A DNA stretch of 64,000 nucleotides from Cytophagales bacterium WSM2-2 (GCA_015472025.1 BNHL01000001.1:2453501-2517500), one strand, 5' to 3'. Numbered from the stretch's first letter, positions 1 to 9,244 are shown. Translations and numbers: made by a program. The notes: generated by a model from the sequence alone, not told the origin.

Positions 1-2
1 AA

Positions 3-935
3 AACGAAAATGAACGAGCCAGTCTTGAAAAGAAAGTTACGTTCATCGTGTTTGGGGCTATTATACTGTTCCTTGGAGCGGTTGGTGTGTTGATTGTTAG
101 AAATAGCCGGGAAAGAAAAGTGGCTAATCATCTCTTGCAGGAAAAGAACGATGAGATCGAAACACAAAACGAAGAGTTAACACAAAGTCGTGAAGAGCTG
201 GCACAGCAAAGTGAAGTTGTGTCCGAACAAAACCAGGCATTGCGCCTGGCCAATGATACCAAAGACAAACTTTTTTCGATCATTTCCCATGATTTGCGGG
301 GACCTATTGCTTCATTGAGAAGTTTACTGGGACTGGTAATGCGCGGTGCAGTAACCACCGAAGAATTTCAAAAAATGGCACCTAAGCTCAACCAGAGCAT
401 TGGGAGTATTCACGAAACTCTTGAAAACCTTTTGCAATGGTCTTATGCACAAATGAGCGGACTGAGCTACTCTCCGGTGGAAGTGGAGATAAATTCATTG
501 GTGTCTGGAAATATCGGGTTGTTTGCAGAGGCCGCTAAAGTCAAGCACATCGAACTGATAGACGAAACCAACGGGCAACTGTCTGTTTTCGCTGATGAAA
601 ATCAGGCCAAGCTCATCATGCGAAATTTGATTAACAATGCAATCAAGTTCACACCGGATGGTGGCAAGGTTGTAGTTTCTTCCCGGCAGAACAGCAACAT
701 GGTAGAGATAAGCGTTCGCGATAGTGGCATCGGTATTCCGCCTGATCGTGTAAAAGAACTTTTTGAGCCACACACCCGTGTTTCAACAGTGGGAACGCAT
801 GGCGAAAAAGGAACCGGACTCGGCTTACTTTTATGTCATGAGATGGCACAACGGAATGAAGGAAAGCTATCTGTCATCAGCGAGGTAGGGATTGGAACAA
901 GTTTTATTCTCTCACTTCCCTCCAAATCGCGCTAA
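3..935 (+). CDS. Sensor histidine kinase, 5'-truncated by window start
   Basis: The frame is open to the window edge, so the N-terminus (often TPR repeats in this Bacteroidota class) is missing. A GTG at 48 is only an internal codon. Visible order: one membrane helix (VTFIVFGAIILFLG region), a charged coiled coil with repeated E/Q/N residues, a HisKA helix with the phospho-acceptor His in SHDLRGP, then the ATPase domain with N box NLINNAIKFT, G1 box DSGIGIP and G2 box GTGLGL. It should autophosphorylate and pass phosphate to a response regulator, which is not in the window. arfB follows after 5 bases. Confident on kinase; the signal sensed is unknown. Confidence 0.93.
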   Translation, partial: NENERASLEKKVTFIVFGAIILFLGAVGVLIVRNSRERKVANHLLQEKNDEIETQNEELTQSREELAQQSEVVSEQNQALRLANDTKDKLFSIISHDLRGPIASLRSLLGLVMRGAVTTEEFQKMAPKLNQSIGSIHETLENLLQWSYAQMSGLSYSPVEVEINSLVSGNIGLFAEAAKVKHIELIDETNGQLSVFADENQAKLIMRNLINNAIKFTPDGGKVVVSSRQNSNMVEISVRDSGIGIPPDRVKELFEPHTRVSTVGTHGEKGTGLGLLLCHEMAQRNEGKLSVISEVGIGTSFILSLPSKSR

Positions 936-940
936 TAGTC

Positions 941-1351
941 ATGAATAGAATTTTGACTCCGGAAGTATTGATGAGCGAATTGGAATTTTCCACATCGCGC
1001 AGCAGTGGTCCGGGTGGGCAGAATGTGAACAAGGTGAACACGAAAGTGACAATGCGTTGGAGCGTCAGCAACTCGGCATTGCTTGCACCAGAAGAAAAAG
1101 AACTCTTGCTGCAGAAACTGTCCAACCGCCTCACGGTTGACGGGACTTTAATCCTTACTGCGCAAGAGAAACGATCGCAGTTGCAAAACAAGGAAGAGGT
1201 GTTGAATAAATTCGGGGACCTCCTTCAGAAGGCATTCGCAAAAAAGAAAAAACGAAAAGCTACTAAGCCATCCAAAGGTTCTGTTCAAACACGTCTCGAC
1301 AAAAAGAAAAAACACGCAGATAAAAAGAAGTGGCGGCAAAGTCGGTTTTAG
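941..1351 (+). CDS. arfB: Alternative ribosome-rescue factor ArfB (peptidyl-tRNA hydrolase)
   Basis: 136 residues, close to the usual ~140 for this family. The N-terminal class I release-factor domain carries the GGQ motif in SSGPGGQNVNKV (about residues 22-33), which hydrolyses the peptidyl-tRNA ester on stalled ribosomes. The C-terminal ~40 residues are very basic (KKKKRKATK, DKKKKHADKKK), matching the tail that ArfB threads into the empty mRNA channel. There is no stop-codon-recognition domain, which separates it from RF1/RF2. It begins 5 bases after the upstream kinase and is probably co-transcribed with it. Confidence 0.93.
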   Translation: MNRILTPEVLMSELEFSTSRSSGPGGQNVNKVNTKVTMRWSVSNSALLAPEEKELLLQKLSNRLTVDGTLILTAQEKRSQLQNKEEVLNKFGDLLQKAFAKKKKRKATKPSKGSVQTRLDKKKKHADKKKWRQSRF

Positions 1352-1540
1352 ACTTTACTATTCCGGAACAACTCTGCTGAGTAAGCGTAACATTCTTAAA
1401 AATCCATGCAAGTTGGCGGTATTCAAAGACCAGCGAAAACGACCGCAAGCAAAGCCTATTGACCTGTGTTGGAAAAGCGACCTGTTGTTGTTCAACTTCC
1501 CTTATTTTTAAAGGTTCAAAATCACCCTAAACCAATTTTT

Positions 1541-3100
1541 ATGAAAAGAATCAATACGTTGCTTTGGGTTGCACTGATTGCATTTTGTGCCCAAAGCTAC
1601 GCCCAAACGAAAGACCCGGTAGTAGACGGCATTGTGAAGGAGGCAACCGAAAATTCTCAACTGGAAAAACTAGCACACGAACTATTTGATGTTATCGGCC
1701 CTCGCCTGGTAGGAACACCGCAAATGCAGCAGGCCAACGATTGGGCCGTTGCCAAATATACCGGCTGGGGTATTTCCGCAAAAAATGAAAAATGGGGAGA
1801 GTGGCGCGCATGGGAACGAGGCATCTCACACATCGACATGGTATCTCCCCGGGTGAGATCATTAGAAGGGATGATGCTGGCATGGAGTCCTGGCACTAAC
1901 GGAAAGACAGTTACGGCTGATGTGATTATCATTCCGGATGTGGCTGACTCAATTGCTTTTCAAAAATGGTTGCCCAATGTGAAAGGGAAATTTGTTATGA
2001 TTTCAATGAAGCAACCAACCGGACGCCCCGACTACAACTGGGAAGAATTCGGAACGAAAGAATCATTTGAAAAAATGAAGAAAGAGCGCTCCGAGCAGAC
2101 GGAGGCCTGGGCAAATCGCATCAAGAAAACTGGCCGCACAAACCGCACGCTGCCGGTGGAATTGGAGAAGGCAGGTGCAGTTGGTATTGTGATGTCCAAC
2201 TGGTCAAGGGGTTTTGGTGTGAATAAGATTTTTGATGCTTACACCAAGAAAATTCCTACAGTAGACATTTCCCTGGAAGATTACAGTTTACTTTATCGTC
2301 TTTCAGAAAATGGAACAACTCCGAAGATCAGCGTTTATGCCGATTCAAAAGACAAAGGTGTCGCTCCCACTTTCAACACGATTGCAGAAATTAAAGGAAC
2401 AGAGAAACCGAACGAGTATGTGATGCTCTCAGCACACTTCGATTCATGGGACGGAGGCAGTGGTGCTACTGACAACGGAACAGGCACGCTGACAATGATG
2501 GAAGCAATGCGCATCCTGAAGAAAATTTATCCTAATCCCAAGCGCACAATACTGGTAGGTCATTGGGGGAGCGAAGAGCAAGGTCTCAATGGATCACGTG
2601 CTTTCGTTGAAGATCATCCCGAGATTATTCAGAATCTTCAGGTACTGTTCAACCAGGATAATGGAACAGGACGTATCGCAAACATTTCTGGCCAGGGATT
2701 TTTGCACGCATACGATTATATCACTCGGTGGCTGACGAAAGTGCCTGAAAAATATAAAGACAAATTGGAGACCCGTTTTCCCGGAAGCCCCGGTGGCGGT
2801 GGTTCAGACTTCGCTTCGTTTGTGGCAGTTGGAGCTCCTGGTTTTTCACTGAGCTCCACGAGTTGGTCATATGGTAACTATACATGGCACACCAATCGCG
2901 ACACATATGACAAAGTAGTGTTCGATGATGTTCGCAGCAATGCTATCATGGCTGCTATTTTGGTTTATGCAGCTTGCGAAGATCCAAGCAAGACTTCACG
3001 TGAGAAGAGCGTGTTGCCTACGAATGCAAGAACCGGTGAGCAAACCAAGTGGCCGGAGCAGAGAAAAGCCACCCGAAAAGGAGGATTGGATCAGAAGTAA
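1541..3100 (+). CDS. Secreted M28-family zinc aminopeptidase/carboxypeptidase-like
   Basis: 519 residues from the ATG at 1541. A longer reading from 1466 would put 25 residues before a clear signal peptide (MKRINTLLWVALIAFCAQSYAQ), so 1541 is preferred. The C-terminal half has the M28 di-zinc motifs: His299 in SAHFDSWDGG, Asp in ATDNGTG, Glu-Glu in SEEQGLNGS, and a later D (FNQDNGTGR) and H (YTWHTNRDT). A PA-like insert lies between about 120 and 280. Expected to cleave peptides in the periplasm or outside. No T9SS C-terminal domain is visible. Resembles plasma glutamate carboxypeptidase/carboxypeptidase Q. Followed by a strong terminator. Confidence 0.9.
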   Translation: MKRINTLLWVALIAFCAQSYAQTKDPVVDGIVKEATENSQLEKLAHELFDVIGPRLVGTPQMQQANDWAVAKYTGWGISAKNEKWGEWRAWERGISHIDMVSPRVRSLEGMMLAWSPGTNGKTVTADVIIIPDVADSIAFQKWLPNVKGKFVMISMKQPTGRPDYNWEEFGTKESFEKMKKERSEQTEAWANRIKKTGRTNRTLPVELEKAGAVGIVMSNWSRGFGVNKIFDAYTKKIPTVDISLEDYSLLYRLSENGTTPKISVYADSKDKGVAPTFNTIAEIKGTEKPNEYVMLSAHFDSWDGGSGATDNGTGTLTMMEAMRILKKIYPNPKRTILVGHWGSEEQGLNGSRAFVEDHPEIIQNLQVLFNQDNGTGRIANISGQGFLHAYDYITRWLTKVPEKYKDKLETRFPGSPGGGGSDFASFVAVGAPGFSLSSTSWSYGNYTWHTNRDTYDKVVFDDVRSNAIMAAILVYAACEDPSKTSREKSVLPTNARTGEQTKWPEQRKATRKGGLDQK

Positions 3101-3121
3101 TTAGAACGAGAAAGCATATAA

Positions 3122-3153
3122 AAAAGACCGCTTCGGCAACGGAGCGGTCTTTT
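3122..3153 (+). terminator. Rho-independent terminator after M28 peptidase
   Basis: A 13-pair stem, AAAAGACCGCTTC (3122-3134) against GGAGCGGTCTTTT (3141-3153) with one T-G wobble, and a GGCAAC loop. Further T residues follow. It lies 22 bases after the peptidase stop. Confidence 0.9.
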
Positions 3154-3271
3154 GTTTTTAAGAATGAGTAGTGACCTGTTCCCGAATGTCCGTTAGCCAT
3201 TGCAATACGTACTTTACTTGATTGTCCAGGGAAAGGATTACGGTCACTTTTGGGTCACAATAAAACCCATT

Positions 3272-4642
3272 ATGAAAAAAGTTCTTTCTGTTCTGTTCAT
3301 TGTCAGTGTTATGGTTGGCTGCCATCAGGATCACAATGCAGTGCCGCGCAAGGGAGGGCTCGTATTTTCACTTACGAGCAATGATATTTCCGGTAAAGGC
3401 AATTCCGGTGGACGTGTTGATTCGCAAAACGATCCGGCTGCAGTTATCCTGAGTATTAAAGATTCACAGGGAAATCTCGTGGCGTCAGGTAAAAAAATAC
3501 AGCTCTACAATTTCGGTAAGTCATACACCACCGAAAGTATCGACCTGGCTGTGGGAGATTACACAGTTACGCAATTCTGGGTACTGAATGCTGCTAACAG
3601 CATTTTGTATGTAAGTCCCCTGGAAGGTTCTTACAACGCAAATCTCGTAATCGATCCGTTGCCAATTGGTTTTCATATCTCAGAAAACGGTAGTACTGCG
3701 GTAACAGTTGAAGTTGTAACACTTTCCGGAACAGACGATCCGGAAGCCTACGGTTACGCTAGTTTTAATTTTCATGTTGCACAGGAGAACATCAACCTGA
3801 CATTTGTTGCTTCAACCAATCCATTCATGACCACGAATGGTTACAATTCCGTCAAGGTTACGTTTACTTCTGGTCAGACGGTGATCGAAAAAGAACTTAC
3901 AGTTATCAGCCCGGTGGAAGCGAGAGGGTCGATCAGTGCCCTTGAACTCGGACTTCCGAATACAGGTCAACCGGTTAGTTGGACAGCAAAAGTATCGGCT
4001 TTGTATGAATCAATTGACGAAGTTCCTTACAACCTTCACATCAACGAAGCGCTCACTACAGTAGCACTGAGTGTTGCCCCAGACACAAAGCTCATCAAGT
4101 TTGAAGGTTCAAAAGTGAATCTGACTAAAGCCGATCAGGTGTATGCATCAAAAGATCTGGCTTGGGAAAATTGGTCGCACCTGACAGATGAAACGGGTTA
4201 CTTCCATTTCCTCGTGAAGAATGATATCTGCTACCCCGTGTTTAAATATGATATTAAGAAGGAAGATGTTTATTACGTTCAATATGATAAAAACGTGAGT
4301 GGTAAAAATCCTGATGGTTCAAGCTTTAGCTTTCTGAAGTATGGATACAACTACAAATCAGACTACGACTACATTGATAAAGGGACTTACACTGTAACGG
4401 ATACTTTCGCTAACATGTGCCCTCCGCAATATTCAGGAAATTTGGGCGGATACTATCTTTTCAGAGTTTGGGCAGATGCAGGCTATCACGATTGCTACAT
4501 CGTTTGGATGTACAAGGATACGCCTATCGATCCGAATGCGCCTGATGGAAACAAGGTACAAGTTCCTAATTTCCAGATCATGTCTGCTGCCGGGTTTAGC
4601 AAAATGAAGGACCCTAAAGGTGGACGAATCGCGACAAATTAG
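3272..4642 (+). CDS. Putative lipoprotein of unknown function (DUF4493-like)
   Basis: 456 residues from ATG 3272. The longer frame from 3200 lacks an ATG and precedes an obvious lipoprotein signal, MKKVLSVLFIVSVMVGC, with the lipobox Cys at 17. The rest is beta-rich with many Gly, Ser, Thr and aromatic residues and no catalytic motif I recognise. The early GLVFSLTSNDISGKG stretch resembles the start of Bacteroidota DUF4493-type lipoproteins, but this is weak. A late aromatic segment (residues ~350-410, many Y and D) may form a lectin-like fold. Flanked by terminators on both sides, so it is a single-gene unit. Confidence 0.7.
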   Translation: MKKVLSVLFIVSVMVGCHQDHNAVPRKGGLVFSLTSNDISGKGNSGGRVDSQNDPAAVILSIKDSQGNLVASGKKIQLYNFGKSYTTESIDLAVGDYTVTQFWVLNAANSILYVSPLEGSYNANLVIDPLPIGFHISENGSTAVTVEVVTLSGTDDPEAYGYASFNFHVAQENINLTFVASTNPFMTTNGYNSVKVTFTSGQTVIEKELTVISPVEARGSISALELGLPNTGQPVSWTAKVSALYESIDEVPYNLHINEALTTVALSVAPDTKLIKFEGSKVNLTKADQVYASKDLAWENWSHLTDETGYFHFLVKNDICYPVFKYDIKKEDVYYVQYDKNVSGKNPDGSSFSFLKYGYNYKSDYDYIDKGTYTVTDTFANMCPPQYSGNLGGYYLFRVWADAGYHDCYIVWMYKDTPIDPNAPDGNKVQVPNFQIMSAAGFSKMKDPKGGRIATN

Positions 4643-4669
4643 GCATAAACCGAACCAACTCGATACGAC

Positions 4670-4699
4670 AGAAAAGCCGCTCATTCGGGCGGCTTTTCT
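4670..4699. terminator. Bidirectional terminator between convergent genes
   Basis: A perfect 11-pair stem AGAAAAGCCGC (4670-4680) / GCGGCTTTTCT (4689-4699) with an 8-base loop. A/T tracts on both sides let it serve the lipoprotein gene on plus and the PD40 gene on minus, whose stop codon overlaps its right arm. Confidence 0.88.
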
Positions 4700-5654
4700 A
4701 TTTTAATTTCAATGCGGAAAAATCAACCTGGTAAATGTCACTTAGCCCATTGCCCGCGCTCCTGATTCTTTTTTCGACTTCAGCCATGGTTTCGGGTCGG
4801 GGTGTAGTTGACGGATTCCTGTTACGGCAACTGGAAAAAAAGAAATATTTTTTATCGCGACTGATTTTTGGTGAAAACTCTGTTACGTTTGAATTGAATG
4901 GAGGTGGCAACTTCTCAGCTGGTGTCCACTGTCCGTTCCGGTTATAGCTGATATATAAATCGGCATTGACCATATCATCAGGACGCGCTGCAAGGAAAAT
5001 CAAAAAAGTTTCATCAGGAGAAATAAATGGCTCGTATTCGCTTCCGTCCGTGTTGATTGATTCTCCAAGATTTACCGGAGTCTGATATTTTCCATTCACC
5101 AATTCACTTTTGTAAATATCCGATCCGCCTTTTCCACCTTCCCGTCGCGAACCAAAGTACAATGTGCCGTTGTCAGTAAGAGTGGGGTAGTATTCACTTT
5201 TGGAACTATTAATTACTTCATCCAGGCGTGTTGGTTTTTTCCATCCACTTGTCGTCTTCTCCATTTTCCAGATGTCCGTATCTTCTTTAGGCAAGCCTCC
5301 CTCGTTCACAGGCCTGTTGGAGATGAAGTAGAGCGTCTTGCCATCCTCCGAAAAGAAAGGATCAGCATCCATATATTGACCGGAAAAGTGCGCTACTTCA
5401 GGTTTTGTCCATTGATTATTTTTGAAATAGCTGACGCATATAGTCCACTTGCTCAGATCAGGCCCGCTTTTCAAAAAATAAAGAGTATCTCCAGTGATTG
5501 AAAATGCAGGATGAGATTCGTAGTCCCCAATACTGATAATCCCTTCACCAAAAATTACAGGTTGAGGAATTGGAACAGGTGAATGATAAGATCTTGACTG
5601 AGCGCATGCCAAAGTAGAAATGAGTATGAGGTGGATAAACATTGATCTATTCAT
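4698..5654 (-). CDS. WD40-like beta-propeller (PD40/TolB-type) exported protein
   Basis: 318 residues with an export signal (MNRSMFIHLILISTLACAQS). The Cys at about 17 could be a non-canonical lipobox, or cleavage may follow ACA. The body holds repeated PD40 units: YESHPAFSITGDTLYFLK, DADPFFSEDGKTLYFISNRP, EYYPTLTDNGTLYFGSRREGG, EYEPFISPDETFLIFLAARP and EFSPKISRDKKYFFFSSCR. Five or six blades are visible, as in the periplasmic TolB propeller and OmpA-associated Bacteroidota proteins. No OmpA domain follows. Probably a binding or scaffold protein in the envelope. Confidence 0.85.
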   Translation of the reverse strand: MNRSMFIHLILISTLACAQSRSYHSPVPIPQPVIFGEGIISIGDYESHPAFSITGDTLYFLKSGPDLSKWTICVSYFKNNQWTKPEVAHFSGQYMDADPFFSEDGKTLYFISNRPVNEGGLPKEDTDIWKMEKTTSGWKKPTRLDEVINSSKSEYYPTLTDNGTLYFGSRREGGKGGSDIYKSELVNGKYQTPVNLGESINTDGSEYEPFISPDETFLIFLAARPDDMVNADLYISYNRNGQWTPAEKLPPPFNSNVTEFSPKISRDKKYFFFSSCRNRNPSTTPRPETMAEVEKRIRSAGNGLSDIYQVDFSALKLK

Positions 5655-5733
5655 GATCTTATTTTGTTCATTAAAAATAGATCGTTGCGGGTTTCCTGGA
5701 AATAATTCTTTCTGGGGTATATTCTGTAAATAG

Positions 5734-5774
5734 AAAAAAAGTGCCGGCAGCCATTACAACTGTGCGACACTTTT
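5734..5774 (-). terminator. Terminator of the GlxA-like regulator gene
   Basis: On the minus strand AAAAGTG (complement of 5768-5774) pairs with CACTTTT (complement of 5737-5743), with a further GCA/TGC pairing inside. A run of seven T (complement of 5734-5740) follows. It begins just after the stop at 5776. Confidence 0.7.
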
Positions 5775-5775
5775 A

Positions 5776-6753
5776 TTACGCAAACGAAAACTTATTTCTA
5801 TAGTCAATAGGTGTGAGCCCGGTCTCTTGTTTAAATGCTTTATGAAATGAGCTTGCATCGGTGTAGCCAACCTTCCATGTCACTTCATTAAAAGTGATGT
5901 CCTTGGATTCCAGGAGACGTTTTGCAGTTTCCATTCTCAACTTCTGTAAATAGTTCAGTGGATTTTCACCGGTTGCCTTCTTGAATCTTCGGAAGAAAGT
6001 TTTCTTCCCCAATTGTACTAATTCAGCCAGCTGATCGGCCGTAATCTTCTCCCGAAAATTCTGCTCCATCCAATCCTGCGCTTTGAGTACAAAATCGTCA
6101 CCATGTGCTTTTGAAAATTGATACACTTGATAAGGGGTTTGAATTTTTCTTCCGGCATCCACCAGGAAGACTTTGGCACAGGAGAGGGAAAGTTCCGCAT
6201 CTGCAAATCTTTGAATAATGTGCAATGCGAGATTAAAGTAAGCTGTCACACCGGCAGCTGAAATGGATGTCCCATTGTCCACAAGGATTTTCTCGGGTTG
6301 AAGATCGATGTCATCGAAGTGCGATCTGAATTTTTGGATAAGGCTCCAATGTGTAGTTGCTTTTTTGTTGCGCAAGGCTCCTGAACTCGCGAGGAGAAAA
6401 TTGCCATTACAGGCGGCAGTCATAATTGTTTTGCCTGACGCACTTACTCTTCTCAACCATTCAATTGATTTCTTTTCCATAGTAAGCACTTCATCCGTAT
6501 CGCCCAGAAAGCCGGGAATGTAAACCAAATCATAGCTTGTCTTTGCCATAATTGTTTTGCGTGGAGTAAAGCTCAGGCCACTGAAACTCTTGATCGGTTT
6601 TTTATTTTCAGCGATTAATTCCAACTGAAAAACCTCTCTCCCGGATAAGTGATTTGCAAGTGTAAGGGTATCCCAGAATCCTGTCACCATCGATGACGTG
6701 CAATTCTTGTAAATCAGAATTCCTATGTTGAGTTGGTTTTTCAGTTTTTTCAT
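5776..6753 (-). CDS. GlxA-family transcriptional regulator (DJ-1/PfpI + AraC HTH)
   Basis: 325 residues. Residues ~10-185 form a DJ-1/PfpI class I amidotransferase-like domain with the nucleophile-elbow Cys in MTAACNGNFLLASSG. Residues ~225-320 hold an AraC-type double helix-turn-helix (ADQLAELVQLGKKTFFRRFKK, then FNEVTWKVGYTDASSFHKAFKQ, closing with TGLTPIDYR). This fusion defines the GlxA/FtrA family. The PfpI part probably senses a small molecule rather than acting as a protease. It lies 36 bases after the NTF2-like gene on the same strand and probably shares its transcript, so it may control that gene. Confidence 0.92.
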   Translation of the reverse strand: MKKLKNQLNIGILIYKNCTSSMVTGFWDTLTLANHLSGREVFQLELIAENKKPIKSFSGLSFTPRKTIMAKTSYDLVYIPGFLGDTDEVLTMEKKSIEWLRRVSASGKTIMTAACNGNFLLASSGALRNKKATTHWSLIQKFRSHFDDIDLQPEKILVDNGTSISAAGVTAYFNLALHIIQRFADAELSLSCAKVFLVDAGRKIQTPYQVYQFSKAHGDDFVLKAQDWMEQNFREKITADQLAELVQLGKKTFFRRFKKATGENPLNYLQKLRMETAKRLLESKDITFNEVTWKVGYTDASSFHKAFKQETGLTPIDYRNKFSFA

Positions 6754-6789
6754 GGCCTGTCTTTTATTAAGTATTAAGGAAATGAGGGC

Positions 6790-7554
6790 TTAAAAAAATC
6801 CATTTTTGTGCGCCTGCTTTTCTGGCGTGGGTATTTCCTGAAGCACGTCCCAGTGTTCTACAATTTTACCGCTTTCTACCCTGAACAAGTCGAAGAAGGC
6901 AGTTGGTTTCCCTGCAAATAATCCTTCAGACAGCGTCAGGACAAAATTACCTTCTCCCAGTACCATTCTTATTTTTTGAATCTGAATCGTTAACCCGTTT
7001 TTCTGTAGCTCCTGAATTCCTTTGATCAGGCCGGCAACAGTATTGTCAATAAAAGGATTGTGCTGTATGATTTCGGGATGATAAAATTCAAGGATTCTTT
7101 CAAATTGCCCCTCAACTAATATCGTCTGGACGAAATCCCGGACAAATGATTTGTTTCGCTGAGTATCAATCTGGTTGGTAACAGCTGTTGCCCCATCTAC
7201 CATGGTATGACCATTTGCTGTTTTCTCAGGGTGCTCCATAATTCCGCTCCAATGTTCCGCAGCTAATCCAGACTCCATGCGAAAAATTTCAAACATGACT
7301 TTCCGGTTTGGCCACAGCACGTCATGATGTAGAACAACGAAGTCACCATCGTTCAGCGTACGGATGTTTTTGATGGTGGGTCCGGGCATTTCTTTGTTCT
7401 CAATTTTCGAAACCAGGGCTTCCAACCCCGAGCGGCCATCAGCCACCAGTGGTGTGTGTTGGACATAATTCTCAAGTACAAGCGAGCTTATTCCCGCTAC
7501 GTCTCCTTTTTGAACGGCTTGATTTACCGCGTGTGCAACTTCTGTGTTAGTCAT
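6790..7554 (-). CDS. Double NTF2-like/SnoaL-type protein
   Basis: 254 residues from the ATG at 7554; an 8-codon extension to a TTG at 7578 is less likely. Two tandem SnoaL/NTF2-like cone domains can be seen. The first (~5-115) has ENYVQHTPLVADG and FEIFRMESGLAAEHW. The second (~125-250) has YHPEIIQHNPFIDN and FDLFRVESGKIVEHWDVLQ. The repeated FdlFRvesGkivEHWD pattern is typical of predicted SnoaL-like cyclase/isomerase proteins. The substrate is unknown. First gene of a likely two-gene operon with the GlxA regulator. Confidence 0.85.
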   Translation of the reverse strand: MTNTEVAHAVNQAVQKGDVAGISSLVLENYVQHTPLVADGRSGLEALVSKIENKEMPGPTIKNIRTLNDGDFVVLHHDVLWPNRKVMFEIFRMESGLAAEHWSGIMEHPEKTANGHTMVDGATAVTNQIDTQRNKSFVRDFVQTILVEGQFERILEFYHPEIIQHNPFIDNTVAGLIKGIQELQKNGLTIQIQKIRMVLGEGNFVLTLSEGLFAGKPTAFFDLFRVESGKIVEHWDVLQEIPTPEKQAHKNGFF

Positions 7555-7698
7555 ATGCTTGTTGTTTTTGTGATACAAAGGTTCAGAAACAACATAGCTT
7601 TGAACATTGTCCGAAAAGACAAAGTTATGGTGAAAAAGGACAATGCCTTGAATCCGGGTACTGAAGTGATTTGAGCCGAAAAAGCCAGGAAAGAAAAC

Positions 7699-8235
7699 CT
7701 ATTTTTTCTTCACTGGTGGCGGTGTAGCTGGTTTTCTGAGCGCAAGTAATTCGCGTGGACTTAATGTTAATATTCCGTTATCTGATTTACTCCTGATTTG
7801 AATATCATCAATTTTTGGGCTGGCACTCGCGCCATCAAAAATCACAACGATTTGAATATAGTCGGTGGTCGTATTTTTATCAGCCCCTATGAGACCGTAA
7901 GTGGTCTTGATTATTTTGTCATTGCCAGAAGCTAAAGTGCGGTTAATCGAGCCAGCTGTGCCTGTGGCAGGCTTAAACTGCGATAAGTTTCTTGTGAATC
8001 TCTCAGCCAAGGTCGTGTTGATGTAGGTATTCGTCAGTTTTGCCTTACCCGAAAACTGCAATGAATTAACCGGCAATTGTTTTTGCAAGACAGATTCACA
8101 CCTTGTGACCGTGCTGAAGAATTGTGCATTCTTTTTTTTGTCAAGATTGGTTTCTTGTAAAACAAAATACTGTGCTGAGGTCTTGCACCATATAAAAAGA
8201 ATAAAAAGTAGGAGAGCAGGCTTTAGCTTATTCAT
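7699..8235 (-). CDS. Secreted protein of unknown function
   Basis: 178 residues with a clear signal peptide (MNKLKPALLLFILFIWCKTSAQ). I do not recognise the family. The mature part has Thr/Asn-rich segments and ends in a basic Pro-rich tail (RKPATPPPVKKK). The middle (YIQIVVIFDGASASPKIDDIQIR) looks like a beta-sandwich edge. A stem-loop lies directly upstream of the start codon. Confidence 0.65.
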   Translation of the reverse strand: MNKLKPALLLFILFIWCKTSAQYFVLQETNLDKKKNAQFFSTVTRCESVLQKQLPVNSLQFSGKAKLTNTYINTTLAERFTRNLSQFKPATGTAGSINRTLASGNDKIIKTTYGLIGADKNTTTDYIQIVVIFDGASASPKIDDIQIRSKSDNGILTLSPRELLALRKPATPPPVKKK

Positions 8236-8239
8236 GAGT

Positions 8240-8281
8240 CGGGTATTCTTTACATTTATACAATCAAAAATGTATGACCCG
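8240..8281. promoter_or_regulatory. Two-part inverted repeat beside a start codon
   Basis: CGGGT (8240-8244) pairs with ACCCG (8277-8281), and inside it TACATTT (8251-8257) pairs with AAATGTA (8268-8274). It begins 5 bases upstream of the minus-strand ATG at 8235, so it could be an operator or a 5'-leader hairpin. Function is inferred only. Confidence 0.4.
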
Positions 8282-8404
8282 TTTTCCTTTCAAGCAATCA
8301 AAAAACGATAAAACGATAGTTTTTGAATATCGGAGGGCAAAATAGCCAGATTTTTGGCAACGCCACGTGTGTTCCAGTCAAGGAACGCTGTGACCTTCAA
8401 CTTA

Positions 8405-9142
8405 CTACTTGTGAAGTTTGCGGCAAAAAGAGATGCTAAAACTTAACGCTGAAGTTCTTGCCTGTGTGGACGTTGGAAGGCTTGGATCCTGATTGCTTAT
8501 GTTCATAAAGCCCAGTCGGCTATTCAGTTCAAGAAATAATAGATAAGAGGCGCCAATATTTGCCTGATACCCTATACCTAAGGTGCCACCCATATTGTAC
8601 TTTTTGATTGAGTAGGCTTCATCATAGGTGATCTTGCTCGTCATACTGATAAAACTGGTTTCCACTGTAAGTCGACCTTTTACAAAAGCGCCTCCGAAAA
8701 GCCCGGCTGATAGGTACCAGTTCATTTTTTTTGTGAAATAGTATTGCGCACTTAACGGTACCGTGATGTAGTCTAAATTCATTGTTGCCGTTTTTAAGCC
8801 AGTTTCGAGGTTTAAAGTTGATTCATTCCAGTTTACCAACGACCGTTCCGTTTTTAAGCCCAGCCGCTCCATCATGATTTTTGTATTTAGCTTAAGCCGG
8901 CTGTTCTCTTTTAACGAGAATCGGAGGTCGACACCAAAATTTTGAACAGGCAGTGTACCGCTCCCGCCATCGTATATGGAACTTCCAATAAGTGCAATCA
9001 CACCCGTACCTCCGGTTACACCGATAGCGTCAATCCTTTGAAGGAGTTTTTGCGCTGATGCGCCAGTACCATAGCACAAGAAGAAGATGAATAAAGCAAT
9101 TCTGAAATCACGTGATGAGTATGCCTGCAATGAAATTCCCAT
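8405..9142 (-). CDS. Outer-membrane beta-barrel protein (PorT-like)
   Basis: 245 residues from the ATG at 9142; the frame extends to a TTG at 9175, which would lengthen the signal sequence unnaturally. A hydrophobic segment ending GTGASAQ is the signal peptide. The body alternates hydrophobic and polar residues with Gly turns and short strands, e.g. VDLRFSLKENSRLKLNTKI, YITVPLSAQYYFTKKMNWYLSAGLFGG and IGYQANIGASYLLFLELNSRLGF, ending SFSISFCRKLHK. This is the usual form of 8-stranded PorT/OMP_b-brl proteins in Bacteroidota. It stands alone between two other minus-strand secreted-protein genes. Confidence 0.75.
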   Translation of the reverse strand: MGISLQAYSSRDFRIALFIFFLCYGTGASAQKLLQRIDAIGVTGGTGVIALIGSSIYDGGSGTLPVQNFGVDLRFSLKENSRLKLNTKIMMERLGLKTERSLVNWNESTLNLETGLKTATMNLDYITVPLSAQYYFTKKMNWYLSAGLFGGAFVKGRLTVETSFISMTSKITYDEAYSIKKYNMGGTLGIGYQANIGASYLLFLELNSRLGFMNISNQDPSLPTSTQARTSALSFSISFCRKLHK

Positions 9143-9244
9143 AATTAGTTGTTTGATTTTGATAACAAAACGCAATCCTATGAATTTGTAAATTCGAATC
9201 TTTGACAGGTAATTTATTGGGTAGCCCTTATAGTTATCGATTGA

